Below, in pieces: positions 29,147-41,374 of a stretch of 64,000 nucleotides of DNA. Source of the stretch: Sinohyriopsis cumingii (Eukaryota > Mollusca > Bivalvia > Unionida > Unionidae). Made by a program: the position numbers and the translations under genes. The stretch's first letter is position 1. The number at the start of each line of letters is the position of its first letter. The notes beneath the pieces were generated by a model. That model ran no database searches and was not told where the DNA came from. It saw only the letters and a program-made list of their open reading frames with translations. Location of the stretch: positions 12,675,220 to 12,739,219 of the forward strand of contig CM068839.1 in the NCBI GenBank assembly GCA_028554795.2, read 5' to 3'.

Positions 29147-30530
29147 TAATTATGTAATAAGAAATCTTGTTCATAAGCCTTCGGCATTATTGGTTTAAAA
29201 AATGCAGCAGCATATCTACCGCCTTGCACTTGGCACCAAAGAATTTAATTCAGAGTTGCGTTAAAAAAGTACTGTGATAATCACATAAGAAACAAAAGTA
29301 CATGACATCACAATCAGCTTTTTGATCTTGTGCATTGGACCTTGTATTCCAGTAACAAAGAAGTAAGTCCCAAAATCTTGACACTATTTTTCGAAATACT
29401 TGATATGATCAAATGTATGTGTTCCAGTCACTGAATAAGGACTTTAAATTATGATGAATTAAAAGTGGGTCATAACACACTTGTAATTAGTCCTAATCAA
29501 TCACACACCAACAGTAAATGAATTGGTGCCATAATATCCTTGTCTGCCAAGATATGACCTGTGCCGCTTTACCAAATCAATTGACAATCACATGAACTCT
29601 GTTTGATACATTACATGATTGGTACTTTGTGCAAATGGAACAGACGAAAGAGAAGTTCCCCTACAAAATCTTGCATCATGAAGACTCTCAACAATTGGAA
29701 TTTTCATGCATCCAAAACTAGAATTGCACCTATTTGAACATGTTTTTGGTACAGTTACATCTCTATAATATTAAATAGCAGCTTTATTCCATTGTATAGA
29801 TGATAAAACTGATGCAAGACATGATTTTTTTTTCAGTTCTACTTCTGGTTACAATTGAGCTGAATTTTATTTGGCTTACATAAATCTTCCAGTGCCAGCC
29901 TGAACCCAAATTAAAATATTGTGTCCATTTTAAAACATCAACATTTATTCACTGAGAGATTGGTATATATTTGTCTTTTGTAGAAAATGTCAGAACATTC
30001 TGTTTTTTATTTTGACCAAAGAAACCTTTTGAGAACATATTCATCCCAGTTGTGACATGAAAATGAAGTGAAATGATCATGTCTTGCATGGAGTCACATA
30101 TTTCAGTCATTTTTCACTTTTACGAGTGGAACTGTACAAAGACGCTATTGGATGAAGTACATCTACAAGATGCACCATAAAACATTTATTCTATAAATAG
30201 ATATCCCAATTTTAGATCCATCTATGCATCTACCTGGCAAATAGTGTTTAACCTTGTGATTGTTTTGTTTAATAATCGAACAAACAATGGTATTAAGTTC
30301 AAGTCTCCATTGGTTGCAGTAGCTCAGTCCATTTTACAAGATTCAGCCAGACGTTACAAATTTGCCTTCCTTTGACCGCCACCATACATTGGTTTGAATT
30401 TGTAATTTATATGTCAGGTGCAAATGCAAACAACTTAGACCCTGGTCTGCCAGATCATAAATGTAATGGCAGATCTGGGTGATTGCAGTTAGGCTTGACT
30501 TATAAGTGACCATATACAGTACCTTTTACA

Positions 30531-30549
30531 TCTCTCTCTCTCTCTCTTC

Positions 30550-30631
<82 letters not shown>
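30531..30631. repeat. (TC)n-(TA)n microsatellite
   Basis: About 39 bp of CT-rich repeats followed by 62 bp of alternating TA. Confidence 0.95.
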
Positions 30632-30636
<5 letters not shown>

Positions 30637-31018
30637 GTCTTGCTAGGATTTTAAAACTAGGAGTCCAGGACTCTATTTTGGTAAAAATATTAGTCACACC
30701 AGCACAAGTTGCAGTCCCCATATGCATATCGGGCATACCTGAAGTGCCTAATGTCCAGATGAGAAGAACAAATGTATGTCTTTGAGCTTAATTTTCCAAA
30801 TTCTTTGTACCACTGACATGTAGGTCTTGTTTAGAATGAGACTGAAGTTTGTTAATTCAAGGAAAGGTCTTATTCCAAACACTAAGCCTGGCATCACACA
30901 CTTTCTTACACTTGGCTACTGTTCTATCAGTTCTAGCAACTTCAGCACTTTTCTTAATCTCATTACAATCTTTAACCCTAAAATACTTATCCAAATTTTG
31001 CAAAGCTAAATTTGTTCA

Positions 31019-31340
31019 TTTGATGTACTCTAATGACGACTTGTACAATACTGGGTCATTCTGCCTCTGAATTCAGTCATTATAAATATCCATATCAGCA
31101 CGTTTTCACACCACTCAGTGTCAGATAATAGTCAGAGTCTTTGAACTTGTCGCTCAGCTATTGCATCATGTTCTTTTGATGTACTCTTATAATGACAACA
31201 TGTACATCTAGGGGCCTTTCAGACTCTGAATTATGTCATAAATATCAGTACAGCTAAAATGATTACTTGATCAACACATTTTCCCACTCAGCAGGTGGTT
31301 GAAGTGGGACTGGCAAGCCTTTGAATTTGCCACCCAGCTA
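31019..31340. repeat. Tandem duplication, about 160-bp unit
   Basis: TTGATGTACTCTAATGACGA...CAGCTATTGCATCATG recurs from 31,178 as TTGATGTACTCTTATAATGA...CAGCTATTGCATGTG, with divergence. Confidence 0.65.
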
Positions 31341-31856
31341 TTGCATGTGTACAGAGGACTCCTGTGTAAGTGATTTTTGTGTCCCTGGTAAAAAAAAAAA
31401 TGCATCCTAACACGCGTAATTAAGCGTTTCCAAGACCTCTGTGTATTCCTTTTTTTAACAAGTCAGTAGCTATTACACAGTATGTTTCTGTCTAAGTTAC
31501 AGACATAATGTGACAACTTCACTCTTGACTTTAATATCTTTTCATTATTTTTTTTAATGTTTTGTATCAATATTGACATTCAGACAAAAAAGTCATCATA
31601 CTTTTGCAAAATTTTGAATGATACCAGTCTATAATTTGCTATGTCATCACTGGCATTCAGATAATTAAAACCTGCAATCATTTAATAATTTAACTGGAAG
31701 CAAAAATGATTGCATTAGTAGAAAACTTGGCAGTTTACACAATTGTCCTTGTTTGTCACTTTGTGTGGTCATAGAACCATAGGTCAGACTGTTAAATCTA
31801 CCAGTATTTTTCATCATTGGTTATTACTGCTGATTAAATGTTACTTTTGATTTCAG

Positions 31857-32007
31857 AATGGTAAAAGAGTTTGTTCTTAGCAACCAGACAGCTCAGATTA
31901 AGAGGATTATGAAGGTTCTTGGTGATGACTTTGCCCTCTCTCAGAATCCAAACACACGAAAGGGGGGATTAATTGGACTAGCAGCAACAGCCATTGCTCT
32001 TGGAAAG
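31857..32007 (+). CDS. VAC14: VAC14 exon 2
   Basis: Encodes the end of Arg34 and 50 residues, [13 protein letters not shown] to [13 protein letters not shown]. Human has [17 protein letters not shown] at this place. Acceptor TTTCAG, donor AAAG|GTATC. Phase 0 at the end. Confidence 0.95.
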
Positions 32008-32148
32008 GTATCAACAGTGTAACATAAATTATTTTATACCTGTATTAGTTACATTTGTGATTTTTATTTATGTTTTAGTTATATTCTATGATTTGTTTCA
32101 GTTGAACTATGACTTCCGAATGTAATAAGTGTGAATTCTTCGAGGTGA

Positions 32149-32246
32149 CTGATGACTTACAGGAAATGTGACTGATGACTTACAGGAAATGTGACTGATG
32201 ACTTACAGGAAATGTGACTGATGACTGACAGGAAATGTGACTGTAA
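32149..32246. repeat. 23-bp tandem repeat, about 4 copies
   Basis: Unit ACTGATGACTTACAGGAAAT plus GTG, nearly exact; the last copy has GACTGACAGG. Confidence 0.9.
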
Positions 32247-33714
32247 TGTACCAAGTGCATTTCTTTAAAGTCTTGCAGTGTCCATTCTCTGTGCTCAGAA
32301 GAGACATGGTACAGCATTCTTTAGTTGAAGATCAAGGGGAAAAAAGAGGCCTAACTCATGGTAGATGACATTTGTTTGGATCCAGACTAAGAGCCCATGG
32401 CAAGCATCAGGGGTATACAGTTTAACCATTGTGTTAATACATTCAGATCCTTTTTGAATGACTACAACAGTGTTTTGCCACTTAACTGTTTTTTGGGGAG
32501 TATGTTTATAAATGCTATGCAACTGTATATACTCACCAGCTTGAGAGTTACCACACCACTCATTGGAGGATACAGGAACTTTCCAGTATTTTTTGTCCAT
32601 GGTGGATATCCTGATTGACCCAAGGTATGAAGACATTTTACAGCATGAGTTTAAGCTACTTCACTCTAAGCAGCGAAGATGATTTTGAAAGCTGAACTTT
32701 CACTGCATTTACTCCAGGCTCTTCTTGGTTCCAAAGGCCAGTGGGAAAGACAGACTGAGCTGACTCAACCAGATCATTGCCCCAAGGGCCAAGACAGAAG
32801 AGGCATGATCAAGATAGACAATGTTGAAGGACCTCTTCTCAGTTGCCATTTAAGGTGCATGGACGCATCCCTGTTGCTCCTCCTGCCAGACAAGGTGGGA
32901 AAGCAAGATGTAACCTCTCAAACATCATATAGATCATTTGGTTGGCATATATTATTCAGTATAATTTGTTAAGTATTAAAGTATCTGTAATTGATGCTTT
33001 ATTCTTTTATGGTTTATCTGTACTAATAGGACACCAATTTGTTCATAATCTAAACTTCTTGGTCATGAATGTTAGAAAAATAATCATTCACTTTGCATCA
33101 TTGTTGGATTGGAAAAATTCATTTTGCATTAGTCTTGATAAGGCTGCATATTTCTGATGCTGGTTGGAATTTTATCTTCACATTAGATAATGCAACACAA
33201 GTATGAAAATTCAAAAAATATTTTTATGGAAAAGTATGCAATATGTAACTACATTCAGACCTGTCCTAATGGTCACCTTTACTCAGCATTAACTTATTCA
33301 CAACAGCTATTCTAATTGCCCCTTTGGTCTGTAAAATTTCTTGTAAAATGTCCTATACGTACTGATCACCTACCTTCTGCGGTCATTGACCAGATGTTTT
33401 CTAACCAAACAGTGTTATCTACTTGCCTTAAGTGAGGAAGGCATTGTGTACCTAATGGAATATCATGTGAATCAATTTGCATACATTTCTTATTGTCTTG
33501 TACTTATAACTCCAGTCACAGTGTCAATGTAAATGTGTGTCATTATATCAAATTCAAAAGTGAGGCAGTTTTCATCGTTAAGGTAGAACGTCAAAGCAGT
33601 TTGTTCGCTTAATAGTGGGGAAAAGAAGTTGTGTTATCTCAGCAGAAATAGAAGCCACATCTTGTGCTTGTGTGACAGGTATTAAAGTTATCTTTATCTA
33701 TTTGCCTATGATTC

Positions 33715-34535
33715 ACACAATCAGTACGAAACCTAGGTGTTACTCTGGACAGTACTCTCACATTGCACCAACATGTCATGAACATATGCAAGGCTGCATA
33801 TCTAGAGCTGAGACGCATCAGCTCAATTCGCAAATATCTTTCAGTTGATGCCACTAAAACACTTGTGTGTTCATTAGTACTTTCAAGACTGGACTATTGT
33901 AACTCAATTCTGTCTGGTTCATCTCAATATCTACTCCAGAAACTTCAAAAAGTTCAAAACTCAGCTGCTCGGATCAAACTTAGAGTAAAATGATCAGAGC
34001 ACACCTCCCCGCTGCTCTGTACCCTACACTGGCTATCCATTCGATCCATAATCAAACACAAAATTTGTTCTCTGTGCTACGTTTCATTGACGGACTCTAG
34101 TCCAACATACCTATCCAACCTCACACGTGTACACACCAGCAATATACTTACGCTCCTCTTATGACAATCGTATACTCATTATTCCCCTTATGAAAACAAA
34201 GTCATATGAACAGCGTTCTTTTGGATACCAGGGCCCAGCAATGTGGAATGAATTGCCCACTGAACTTAGACACAAAGACACAGTGATCACATTCAAGAGT
34301 GCTCTCAAAACTCACTTATTTCGACTGCAAGAACAAACTTAAAGCCCTAATAATGTTTCCTACATTAAATATTCTCAGCATGTTTTTTATGTTTTCTAAT
34401 TCCATGGTGTTTGTTTTTGTAATCATATCATTATATACGTTTTTTATGTTTTAGGTGTTGTCTAATGTTGCACTTAGAGCTTCTAAAGATTAGGTGCTAT
34501 AGAAAGTCCTCATTATTATTATTATTATTATTAAT
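33715..34535 (+). mobile_element. L2/CR1-like LINE, 5'-truncated 3' end
   Basis: The translated sequence keeps the C-terminal reverse transcriptase region: LGVTLDSTLTLHQHV, ISSIRKYLSVDATKTLV, LSRLDYCNSIL and QKVQNSAARI, then, after interrupting stops, QRSFGYQGPAMWNELPTELR and FKSALKTHLFRL. These are hallmarks of CR1/L2-clade LINEs. The 3' end GGTGCTATAGAAAGTCC with an (ATT)n tail is also typical. The frame is interrupted between about 33,993 and 34,127, and the 5' two-thirds are missing, so it is dead. Confidence 0.8.
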
Positions 34536-35308
34536 TGTTAAATATTTAATATTTTCATTTTAAAATCAATGGAATGTTATGAAATTGACATGATAAAACT
34601 TATATCAGTGTTATTTAAAATAATTATGAATAATCATCAGTCATTTTGCACAAGTACCTTGTCAATAACAGATGTCTGACTGTAACTGTAACTGTCCATT
34701 TGTTCCATTTTTCTACATAGAGAATGTATATATTATGTTGATAAGAACCTATCATATTCTTCTGTAGTGATCAGAGGAATTTTTCTTAATACACAAAATG
34801 CTTAGAGTTTACAAAAGAAGTAAGCTTGTCGCGTAATCAATTGGTTTGAGTCTGTTACCCTTTCCAGTATATGTTGTAATCTGTGAGAGAGAAATCAGTA
34901 TTGTTATATATAGCAGTAATGATAATTGGATCACTTACCTCTTTGTATGGATTAAAGTTACTTATCAGCATGTTGGAATAAATGTCAGTGTGCTGAGTTT
35001 AGAAACTAACAAATATTTGTGATATTTTTGTGTATAAACTCCATTATGTGGACACTAGCTAGATATTGACACTATTATGCCAGCCACAATCTGTTAGAGA
35101 GGTGACATAAATAGAGGGCTAGTTATGAATATAAAACATGTGGCTGCTGGTTGAGGGAGATGGCATTCAAGACAGTGCTGCTGTAACTAGACAAGTGATT
35201 GATACAGACTCTAAACTGAATTAACCAGGTGCTAAATTCAGGTAAGAGAAGCAGAATTATCAGAATCAGTACAGAATTTTAACATACCTTGGTTTATTTC
35301 TTACTCAG

Positions 35309-35476
35309 GACTCCAGTATATATGTCAGTGAGCTAGTAAAGCCAGTTCTTGCCTGTTTCCATGACCAGGACAGTCGTGTGCGATATTATGCGTGTGAGGC
35401 CCTGTACAACATTGTCAAAGTGACTCGTGGCTCAGTTCTTCCCTTCTTCAATGAGATTTTTGATGGACTCAGTAAG
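35309..35476 (+). CDS. VAC14: VAC14 exon 3, followed by a GC donor
   Basis: Encodes 56 residues from [19 protein letters not shown] to [11 protein letters not shown] (human DSGLYLKELIEPVLTCFND...LFDGLSK), with the core [15 protein letters not shown]. The donor is AAG|GCAAGT, a GC site otherwise perfectly matching the consensus. The alternative GT sites at 35,472 and 35,480 would shift the frame into exon 4. Phase 0. Confidence 0.95.
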
Positions 35477-36147
35477 GCAAGTATTGGAATTACATAATAT
35501 ACTATGACTATATTCCAATACAAAACATTGGAGTTTGCAGCAGTCATTTTCAGTTCAATCCCCACTTCTAATTCAGTACTGTGCACACTTTCTTGAGTTC
35601 TCCTTTAGTATCAAAGCTTCATTTGTGCACAGCTCATCAAATTTAGTAATCTAGGACTACATGTTGTATTAAAATTCAGGTCAGATAGTGATGTTCTTTG
35701 CATTACTGCAATAATGTACTGCATGGGAATTATTAATAATAATTTATTAACAATAATTTCTAAAAATATTTATAATTTAAAACTTTTTTTAATACAGATT
35801 TTTGTGTTAAGTACCATTAGTTCAGTTACTCATCCAGACATGATACATGATTCATTGTCATACATTTTTATTACCCATGTGACCGAAAAATCTAGCTGTT
35901 TTGATAACCTTACTTTTCTTATCTCAGTCTAGTCATCTCAGTTAAGGTGTCCATGCGCTCAGAACTACTTGCTAATAAAAAAACCTTGTTGTCTTCTGCA
36001 GTGCCTGATGTAGTTGTTCTAAAATCAGACAACAACAACAAATATAGTAACTTAAGGCCAAATATCTTTGAGAACACACCATACAATAACATTTCGAGAG
36101 AGACAAAGACACACACACATACCATGTAGAGCTTTTTGGTATTATGA

Positions 36148-36378
36148 TAGTTCGTTCCACACAACATGGTCAGTTTTATCCTATGTGCATGCATAGCTCA
36201 GTACATTTTCAGGTCAGTTTCATTAAATGTACCTAAAGCTAACTAACTAGTTTTAAATACTTTGTGTGAAGCAAATTATATTGTTAGTTACATTTAATGA
36301 CGCTGACCTGAAAATTGACTCTGCTACAGATAGGATAAAATTCTCAATGCTGTGTGAAATGAACTTTGACAGAAAACA
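36148..36378. mobile_element. Foldback / MITE-like inverted repeat
   Basis: Two arms of about 95-100 bp (36,148-36,245 and 36,280-36,378) are reverse complements with moderate divergence: ATTTTCAGGTCAG...CATTAAATGTA on one side and TACATTTAATG...CTGACCTGAAAAT on the other. It has no coding capacity. Confidence 0.65.
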
Positions 36379-37749
36379 CTGATCCATGCACATAGACTAT
36401 AGACCTATACACTAAATAGCCTCCCAACTCTCTTAACAACTACGGAAAACTTTGTAATTTTGTTAATCGTATCCATTGTGCCTCAGTTGAATCAAAAGTA
36501 TACCTACAATATTTAGTAACATATAATGCACTTACCAGCCAGAAGGAATCATTTATCCATCAACACATTAATCCATAAGCAAATGTCAGTGTAGCACATG
36601 CCATATTTCCAAGACAGAAAAATACATTTTCAAAGAATCTGTGAACGTGAAGGTTTCGCACATGGTTAACCACTAGGGTCTGTATTTAAAGGGTCTTTTA
36701 TACACGTGAGTAATTTTATAATCAGTATTAAGGACAACACACCTATGTCACAAACAGTTTCACATCCTTCAGAGAAAAAGAGAGTTATATACAATAGTGA
36801 CATATATATACACAATAGTGACACAGATCACTAATTACCCTTGAATATATACGATACTGACACAGATCACTAATTACCCTTGAATAACCCAAGCATGGAC
36901 ACTCATGCTACATGTAACTTTTCGTTATAATAATAGCCTATGCAGTACAACAGAGGTGGGAGCCCAGTTTCGTTCCTTTATTTACAATATTATTTTCTAA
37001 ATTGGAACTGATGAAAATTAAACATTTTCTTATAATAAATATTAGCTATTTATTGTTAATTTCATATAACATACATACATTAAATGTGATAATACCTCAA
37101 TATTATGCAACGTTTTATGTTGTTATTTTTTGAGCTCACGCATAACAATGGTATACTTCAGATGACATGGTCACGCCACAGTCCTCATTAACATATTTGT
37201 ATTAATGCACTGCATGTAAACATTTGCATGTGAAATATATTGCTCAAGTGTGAAGTTATTTTTTAATTTAAAGGAAATTATTGGGTGAGAAAAAGAATCT
37301 ACGTTGGGTTTTGGATGGAGACAAGGAAATACCAGAAGTGGGGTTACATTATATGTCTCCCCCTTCAGCAAGCCTCTTGGGGACACAAATAATGTAACCC
37401 ATTGACTGGGATTTCCTTGTCTCAGTCCAAAAACCCAACATAGATTCTACATTTCTGACCCCTGTTTTACAAAAAGACACAAGTTTACATTGGGAGTGGG
37501 TGTGGCATGATGAGTATAAATTTTATCTACTACGCAGCAAGTATAATGCTGGTTTAAAGAATGATCTAAAAATTCAACTTTTCAATTCTGGTTTTTTTTT
37601 TTCAAAGTTGGGTAAATTGCCACACTGCAGACATTTAGCAATATGGCTAAAAAAATTTAAAGCTATGTTAAAATACAAAAACAGTACACACCACACAAAA
37701 ATTGGGCTTAGTAACTTACCTGTAGATGAAATTTTACTTGCCTAATAAT

Positions 37750-37975
37750 AAATTTTAGTCTCTTGAGACAGCTGGGCCCTGGAATTGTCTTCCCCTGTCT
37801 GTGTGGGTTCAAGTCTTGGATTTGGCCAATGTGGGTATGCGAGAAATTTTGCCAGTACCTTCTCATAGGTCGATGGTTCTTTCCAGGGTTTTCCCAGATT
37901 CTTCCTCCACCATGTATACTGGCCGCCATGTATAGCCTATCTTGTGCTGAAAAATGTTGTTAAACCCTACAACAA
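37750..37975 (+). mobile_element. tRNA-derived SINE, diverged copy
   Basis: Same family as 40,722-41,131. It keeps the B-box remnant GGGTTCAAGTCTTGG, the GGGTTTTCCCAGATTCTTCC body, the ACTGGCCGCCATGTATA 3' domain and an ACAACAACAAC tail. The A-box part is degraded. Confidence 0.75.
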
Positions 37976-38092
37976 CAACTATTCCCCTTGTGACAAAAAG
38001 AATTTTTTAGCATCTGAAATGGACTTTAAATTGTTGTTCTTACACTGTCTTAAAGCAGTTTGTTTTTTTTATATCCAAATTTTTTTTTGTAG

Positions 38093-38155
38093 TTGGCTGC
38101 AGATCCTGATCAAAATGTGAAAAACGGGACAGAACTTCTTGATAGACTTATAAAG
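38093..38155 (+). CDS. VAC14: VAC14 exon 4
   Basis: Encodes 21 residues, LAADPDQNVKNGTELLDRLIK (human [21 protein letters not shown]). Acceptor TTTTTGTAG, donor AAAG|GTAAA. Phase 0 on both sides. Confidence 0.95.
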
Positions 38156-38219
38156 GTAAATGAAGGACTTGAACATTTCTTGAACTCTCTCCTTGCTCTT
38201 AAATACTACTCAAAATGCA

Positions 38220-38830
38220 CGGAAAGGAGCCATGGGTCATGACATTTTTTCCTTCCAGTTAAGGAGGGAAAATTTGATATAACTACTCAAGTTTTGGCAT
38301 CCTGGCTGAAGTGGGTAATACACTTTTAATATTCAAAACTGGATCAGATACGCTTTATGATAATTTCTGCTGAAAAGATTAGAGTGAGTTGTGCATTCGA
38401 AGATACCATTTCAATCCAAGATATATTAAAACAGTTGGCTGTAATGCGCAGTCAACCTTCTCCAGTTTCTGTCACTGAGATCTAGCATTGCAGAGACAAG
38501 AGTTGAATCTGGTGAGCCCAATGGCTGCAGCCCAGATGACCACCATTTGAAGCTGGCACAATCTCATAGCAGATGTGGGTTTAGTCCTTTTACTGGATTT
38601 GTCATGGTTTTCTTTCCTTCAGTAGGGAAAGGTCACACTTTTCTCCATCTCTGAGTATGGGCTTAATGCTTTTGCTGGATTCATGAAGGTTTTCTTTCTT
38701 TATGGAAAAGTTGCTCTTGTTGCCATCTCTGATTTACTGTTGTCATGTGATATAAGACCAACATTTTAGGAGAACAATTTATCATTCTTATATTGGAATG
38801 AGAGAAGAGAGAAAATCCAACCCACATAAC
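38220..38830 (+). mobile_element. DIRS-like remnant (recombinase end and 3' part)
   Basis: Aligns with 47,520-48,000 of the DIRS element in intron 5: GGCTGAAGTGGGTAATACAC, CAACCTTCTCCAGTTTCTGT, TTGAATCTGGTGAGC and GCAGCCCAGATGACCACCA are shared. It is strongly diverged, so it is much older than the intron 5 copy. Confidence 0.75.
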
Positions 38831-39504
38831 TGCACTCAGTGACCCTCAAGTACATCACTATGCTTATTTGCAATATTTCTGAGAATTTTAATATTATAAA
38901 AGAAAGTTTTATTGACTCTATCAGCAGCAAAATTTAGCTTACAATAAATTATTTTTTGTAAACTAAAGTTTTTTGCCCATTCTGAGTAAGTAAAAATATG
39001 GGTAGTGTATCCATGACTCCCAATTTTATTATGAGATCCATTATGTGCATTGGTGTATGATAGGGAAATTCTACCCCTGTAGTCAGAATATGCAGGGAGG
39101 AATTAGGCAGAGAGCTTTATTTTAGCCTACAAAATTTGCGGGTAGGAACTAGACAGAGCTTTATTCCAGCTTGTGAATTCTTGTACTGTGTGTGAAATTA
39201 CCAGACCAGGTCATATGATTGCTTCTATTAATCTATGATGCCTGTTTTACTGGCTTCCTGTGTGTGGTGAGATGGTGCAATATGCAATACTTGACTTTTA
39301 GTTCTCAGTTGAAAAATTCTTTAGACAAACTGAATAAAGAGCAACCATTTAAAAAAAATTTGTATTAACAAAAATGTGTGTTTGAGAGAGAGAGAGAGAA
39401 TCCAGTGTTATAATTGTTAATTCTCATTTTATAGGGAATTTAAAGTCCTGAAAATTAAGATCAATTCTACACATATTTTAGAGGTGACAGTAGAAAATTC
39501 TTTA

Positions 39505-40230
39505 AGCATTGGCAAATCTCTATACCAATTAAGCATTGGCAAGTCTGTATACCAACTAAGTATTGGGAAGTCTCTTTACCAATTAAGCGCTGACATGTCT
39601 GTATACCAATTAAGCATTGGCATGTCTGTATACCAGTTAAGCATTGGCAAGTATGTATACCAATTAAGCATTGGCAAGTATGTATACCAATTAAGTATTA
39701 GCCAGTCTATATACCAATTAAGCATTGGCATGTCTGTATACCATTTAAGCATTGGCAAGTATGTATACCAATTAAGTATTAGCCAGTCTGTATACCAACA
39801 AAGTATTGGCAAGTCTATATACCAGTTAAACACTGGCAAGTCTGTATACCAATTAAGCATTAACAAGTCTGTATACCAATTAAGCATTGGCAAGTCTGTA
39901 TACCAATTAAGCATTGGCAAGTCTGTATACCAATTAAGCATTAACAAGTCTTTATACCAATTAAGCATTGGCAAGTCTTTATACCAATTAAGCATTAGCA
40001 AGTCTTCAATTAAGCATTGGCAAGTCTGTATACCAATTAAGCATTAAAAAGTCTGTATACCAATTAAGCATTAACAAGTCTTTATACCAATTAAGCATTG
40101 GCAAGTCTTTATACCAATTAAGCATTAGCAAGTCTTTATACCAATTAAGCATTGGCAAGTCTTTATACCAATTAAGCATTAGCAAGTCTTTATACCAGTT
40201 AAGCATTGGCAAGTCTGTATACCAATATGA
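39505..40230. repeat. 27-bp minisatellite, about 27 copies
   Basis: Unit AGCATTGGCAAGTCTGTATA plus CCAATTA. Because 27 is divisible by three, long frames are open on both strands (9-residue periods SIGKSVYQL and MLNWYTDLP). It has no start context or splice signals, so it is not read as a gene. Confidence 0.95.
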
Positions 40231-40721
40231 AAAGTTATATAGTTAACCTTTCTTATGAGATCACACCTTTGCCAACATGAGATAGTTTCTTGCTTGAGTC
40301 ATAGTATCACATGCTGATACTTTTATAAAAAAAGTGGTCTATATGACAGGTGGTCTTTCAAAATAGCATCCTGCCGAGTCAAGTTTTTCTGTATTTACTT
40401 CACCAGCATTTTAAGTCCATCCATTCCAGTTTTAATTTTAATTCATGCATCTTCATATTTACAGAAGGAAAGATGTACTAAATTTGTTTCTTAATATGCA
40501 ACATATTTTTTACAAAAATCTGCAGCCATTTTGTAAAGGGTTCTCACATTAGTCAGCTTTCATTTTGGAAGTAATACTTACTCATGGTCAAGTATGTGTA
40601 GGTGTGATGACGAGTATTGGCGTGACCTAATACCAGGCATTGTAGGTGTGAGGATAGGTTTCTTTGCATGACCTACCACCAGGTACTGTGTGAAGATAGG
40701 AGTATTGGCATTACCTACTAG

Positions 40722-41131
40722 GGGGCCCCGAGTGGCCAAGTGGTCTAAAGCGCTCTCCGTTACGGATCACTGCCATCTCACCTCTATCTGCGCTGGTTCG
40801 AGTCTCGGATTCAGCCAGTGTGGGTATGTGAGAAAGCTTGCCAGTAGCTTCTCGTGGGTCGGTGGTTCTTCCCGGGGTTTTCCCGGGTTCTTCCTCCACC
40901 ATTAATACTGGCCGTTACGGATCACTGCCATCTCACTTCTATCTGCGCCGGTTCGAGTCTCGGATTCAGCCAATGTGGGTATGTGAGAAAGCTTGCCAGT
41001 AGCTTCTCGTGGGTCAGTGGTTCTTCCCGGGGTTTTCCCCAGGTTCTTCCTCCACCATTAATACTGGCCGCCATGTATAACCTATCGTATGCTGAAAAAT
41101 GCGTTAAACCCCACAACAACAACAACATTAC
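40722..41131 (+). mobile_element. tRNA-derived SINE with internal 155-bp tandem duplication
   Basis: The head CCGAGTGGCCAAGTGGTCTA contains a pol III A box (TGGCCAAGTGG) and GGTTCGAGTCTC is the B box, resembling a Ser/Leu-type tRNA. The body GGTTTTCCCGGGTTCTTCC and 3' part CTGGCCGCCATGTATAACC recall the Meta-type domain of mollusc SINEs. The tail is ACAACAACAAC. The B-box-to-body segment 40,758-40,912 is repeated at 40,913-41,067 almost identically. It is well preserved. Confidence 0.85.
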
Positions 41132-41374
41132 CTACTAGATGTAGAATTAAATCTCATTAAACCAAAATTTGTTCCCAAGTGTCAATTTTACAAAAAATTG
41201 AACCCATAAGACCAAAACTCAATCTAAGCGGGTGGCCAGCCAATGGTCTTTAAAATGCTTTAAGCAGATTTAAATCAAATCAGATTTAGAAATTTGAATG
41301 TAAAAATTACCATTCAGAACTCTTTTAATAGTGTGTTCTTTGCTATTCTAACTTGAGGAGAGATATTAAAACAA

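Larger units (their letters stand above)
26696..31856 (+). other. VAC14 intron 1 (5.2 kb)
   Basis: Contains a pogo-like element (27,919-29,146), a (TC)n/(TA)n microsatellite (30,531-30,631) and a tandem duplication (31,019-31,340). The stretches 26,700-27,900 and 29,150-30,500 show nothing I can name. Confidence 0.7.
32008..35308 (+). other. VAC14 intron 2 (3.3 kb)
   Basis: Holds a 23-bp tandem repeat (32,149-32,246) and an L2/CR1-like LINE tail (33,715-34,535). 32,300-33,700 and 34,540-35,300 contain no recognised feature; the small open frames there are unsupported. Confidence 0.7.
35477..38092 (+). other. VAC14 intron 3 (GC-AG, 2.6 kb)
   Basis: Contains a foldback repeat (36,148-36,378), a near-duplicate of ATATACAATAGTGACA units at 36,790-36,890, an imperfect inverted repeat around GGAAATACC/GGATTTCC at 37,300-37,440, and a SINE (37,750-37,975). 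Confidence 0.7.

Noticed and set aside
30500-30736. 78-residue frame with Ile/Tyr and Arg/Glu runs
   Set aside because: Coding of a (TC)n-(TA)n microsatellite only.
35470-35482. GT donor at 35,472 or 35,480 for exon 3
   Set aside because: Both put exon 4 out of frame, while GC at 35,477 gives the conserved GLSKLAADPD join.
39484-40212. 187- and 141-residue repeat proteins
   Set aside because: Products of a 27-bp minisatellite; no promoter, start context or splice signals, and open on both strands.
40722-40815. tRNA gene candidate (A and B boxes)
   Set aside because: The A/B boxes belong to a SINE: no complete cloverleaf, and the body and ACAAC tail of the SINE follow; a second diverged copy is at 37,750.
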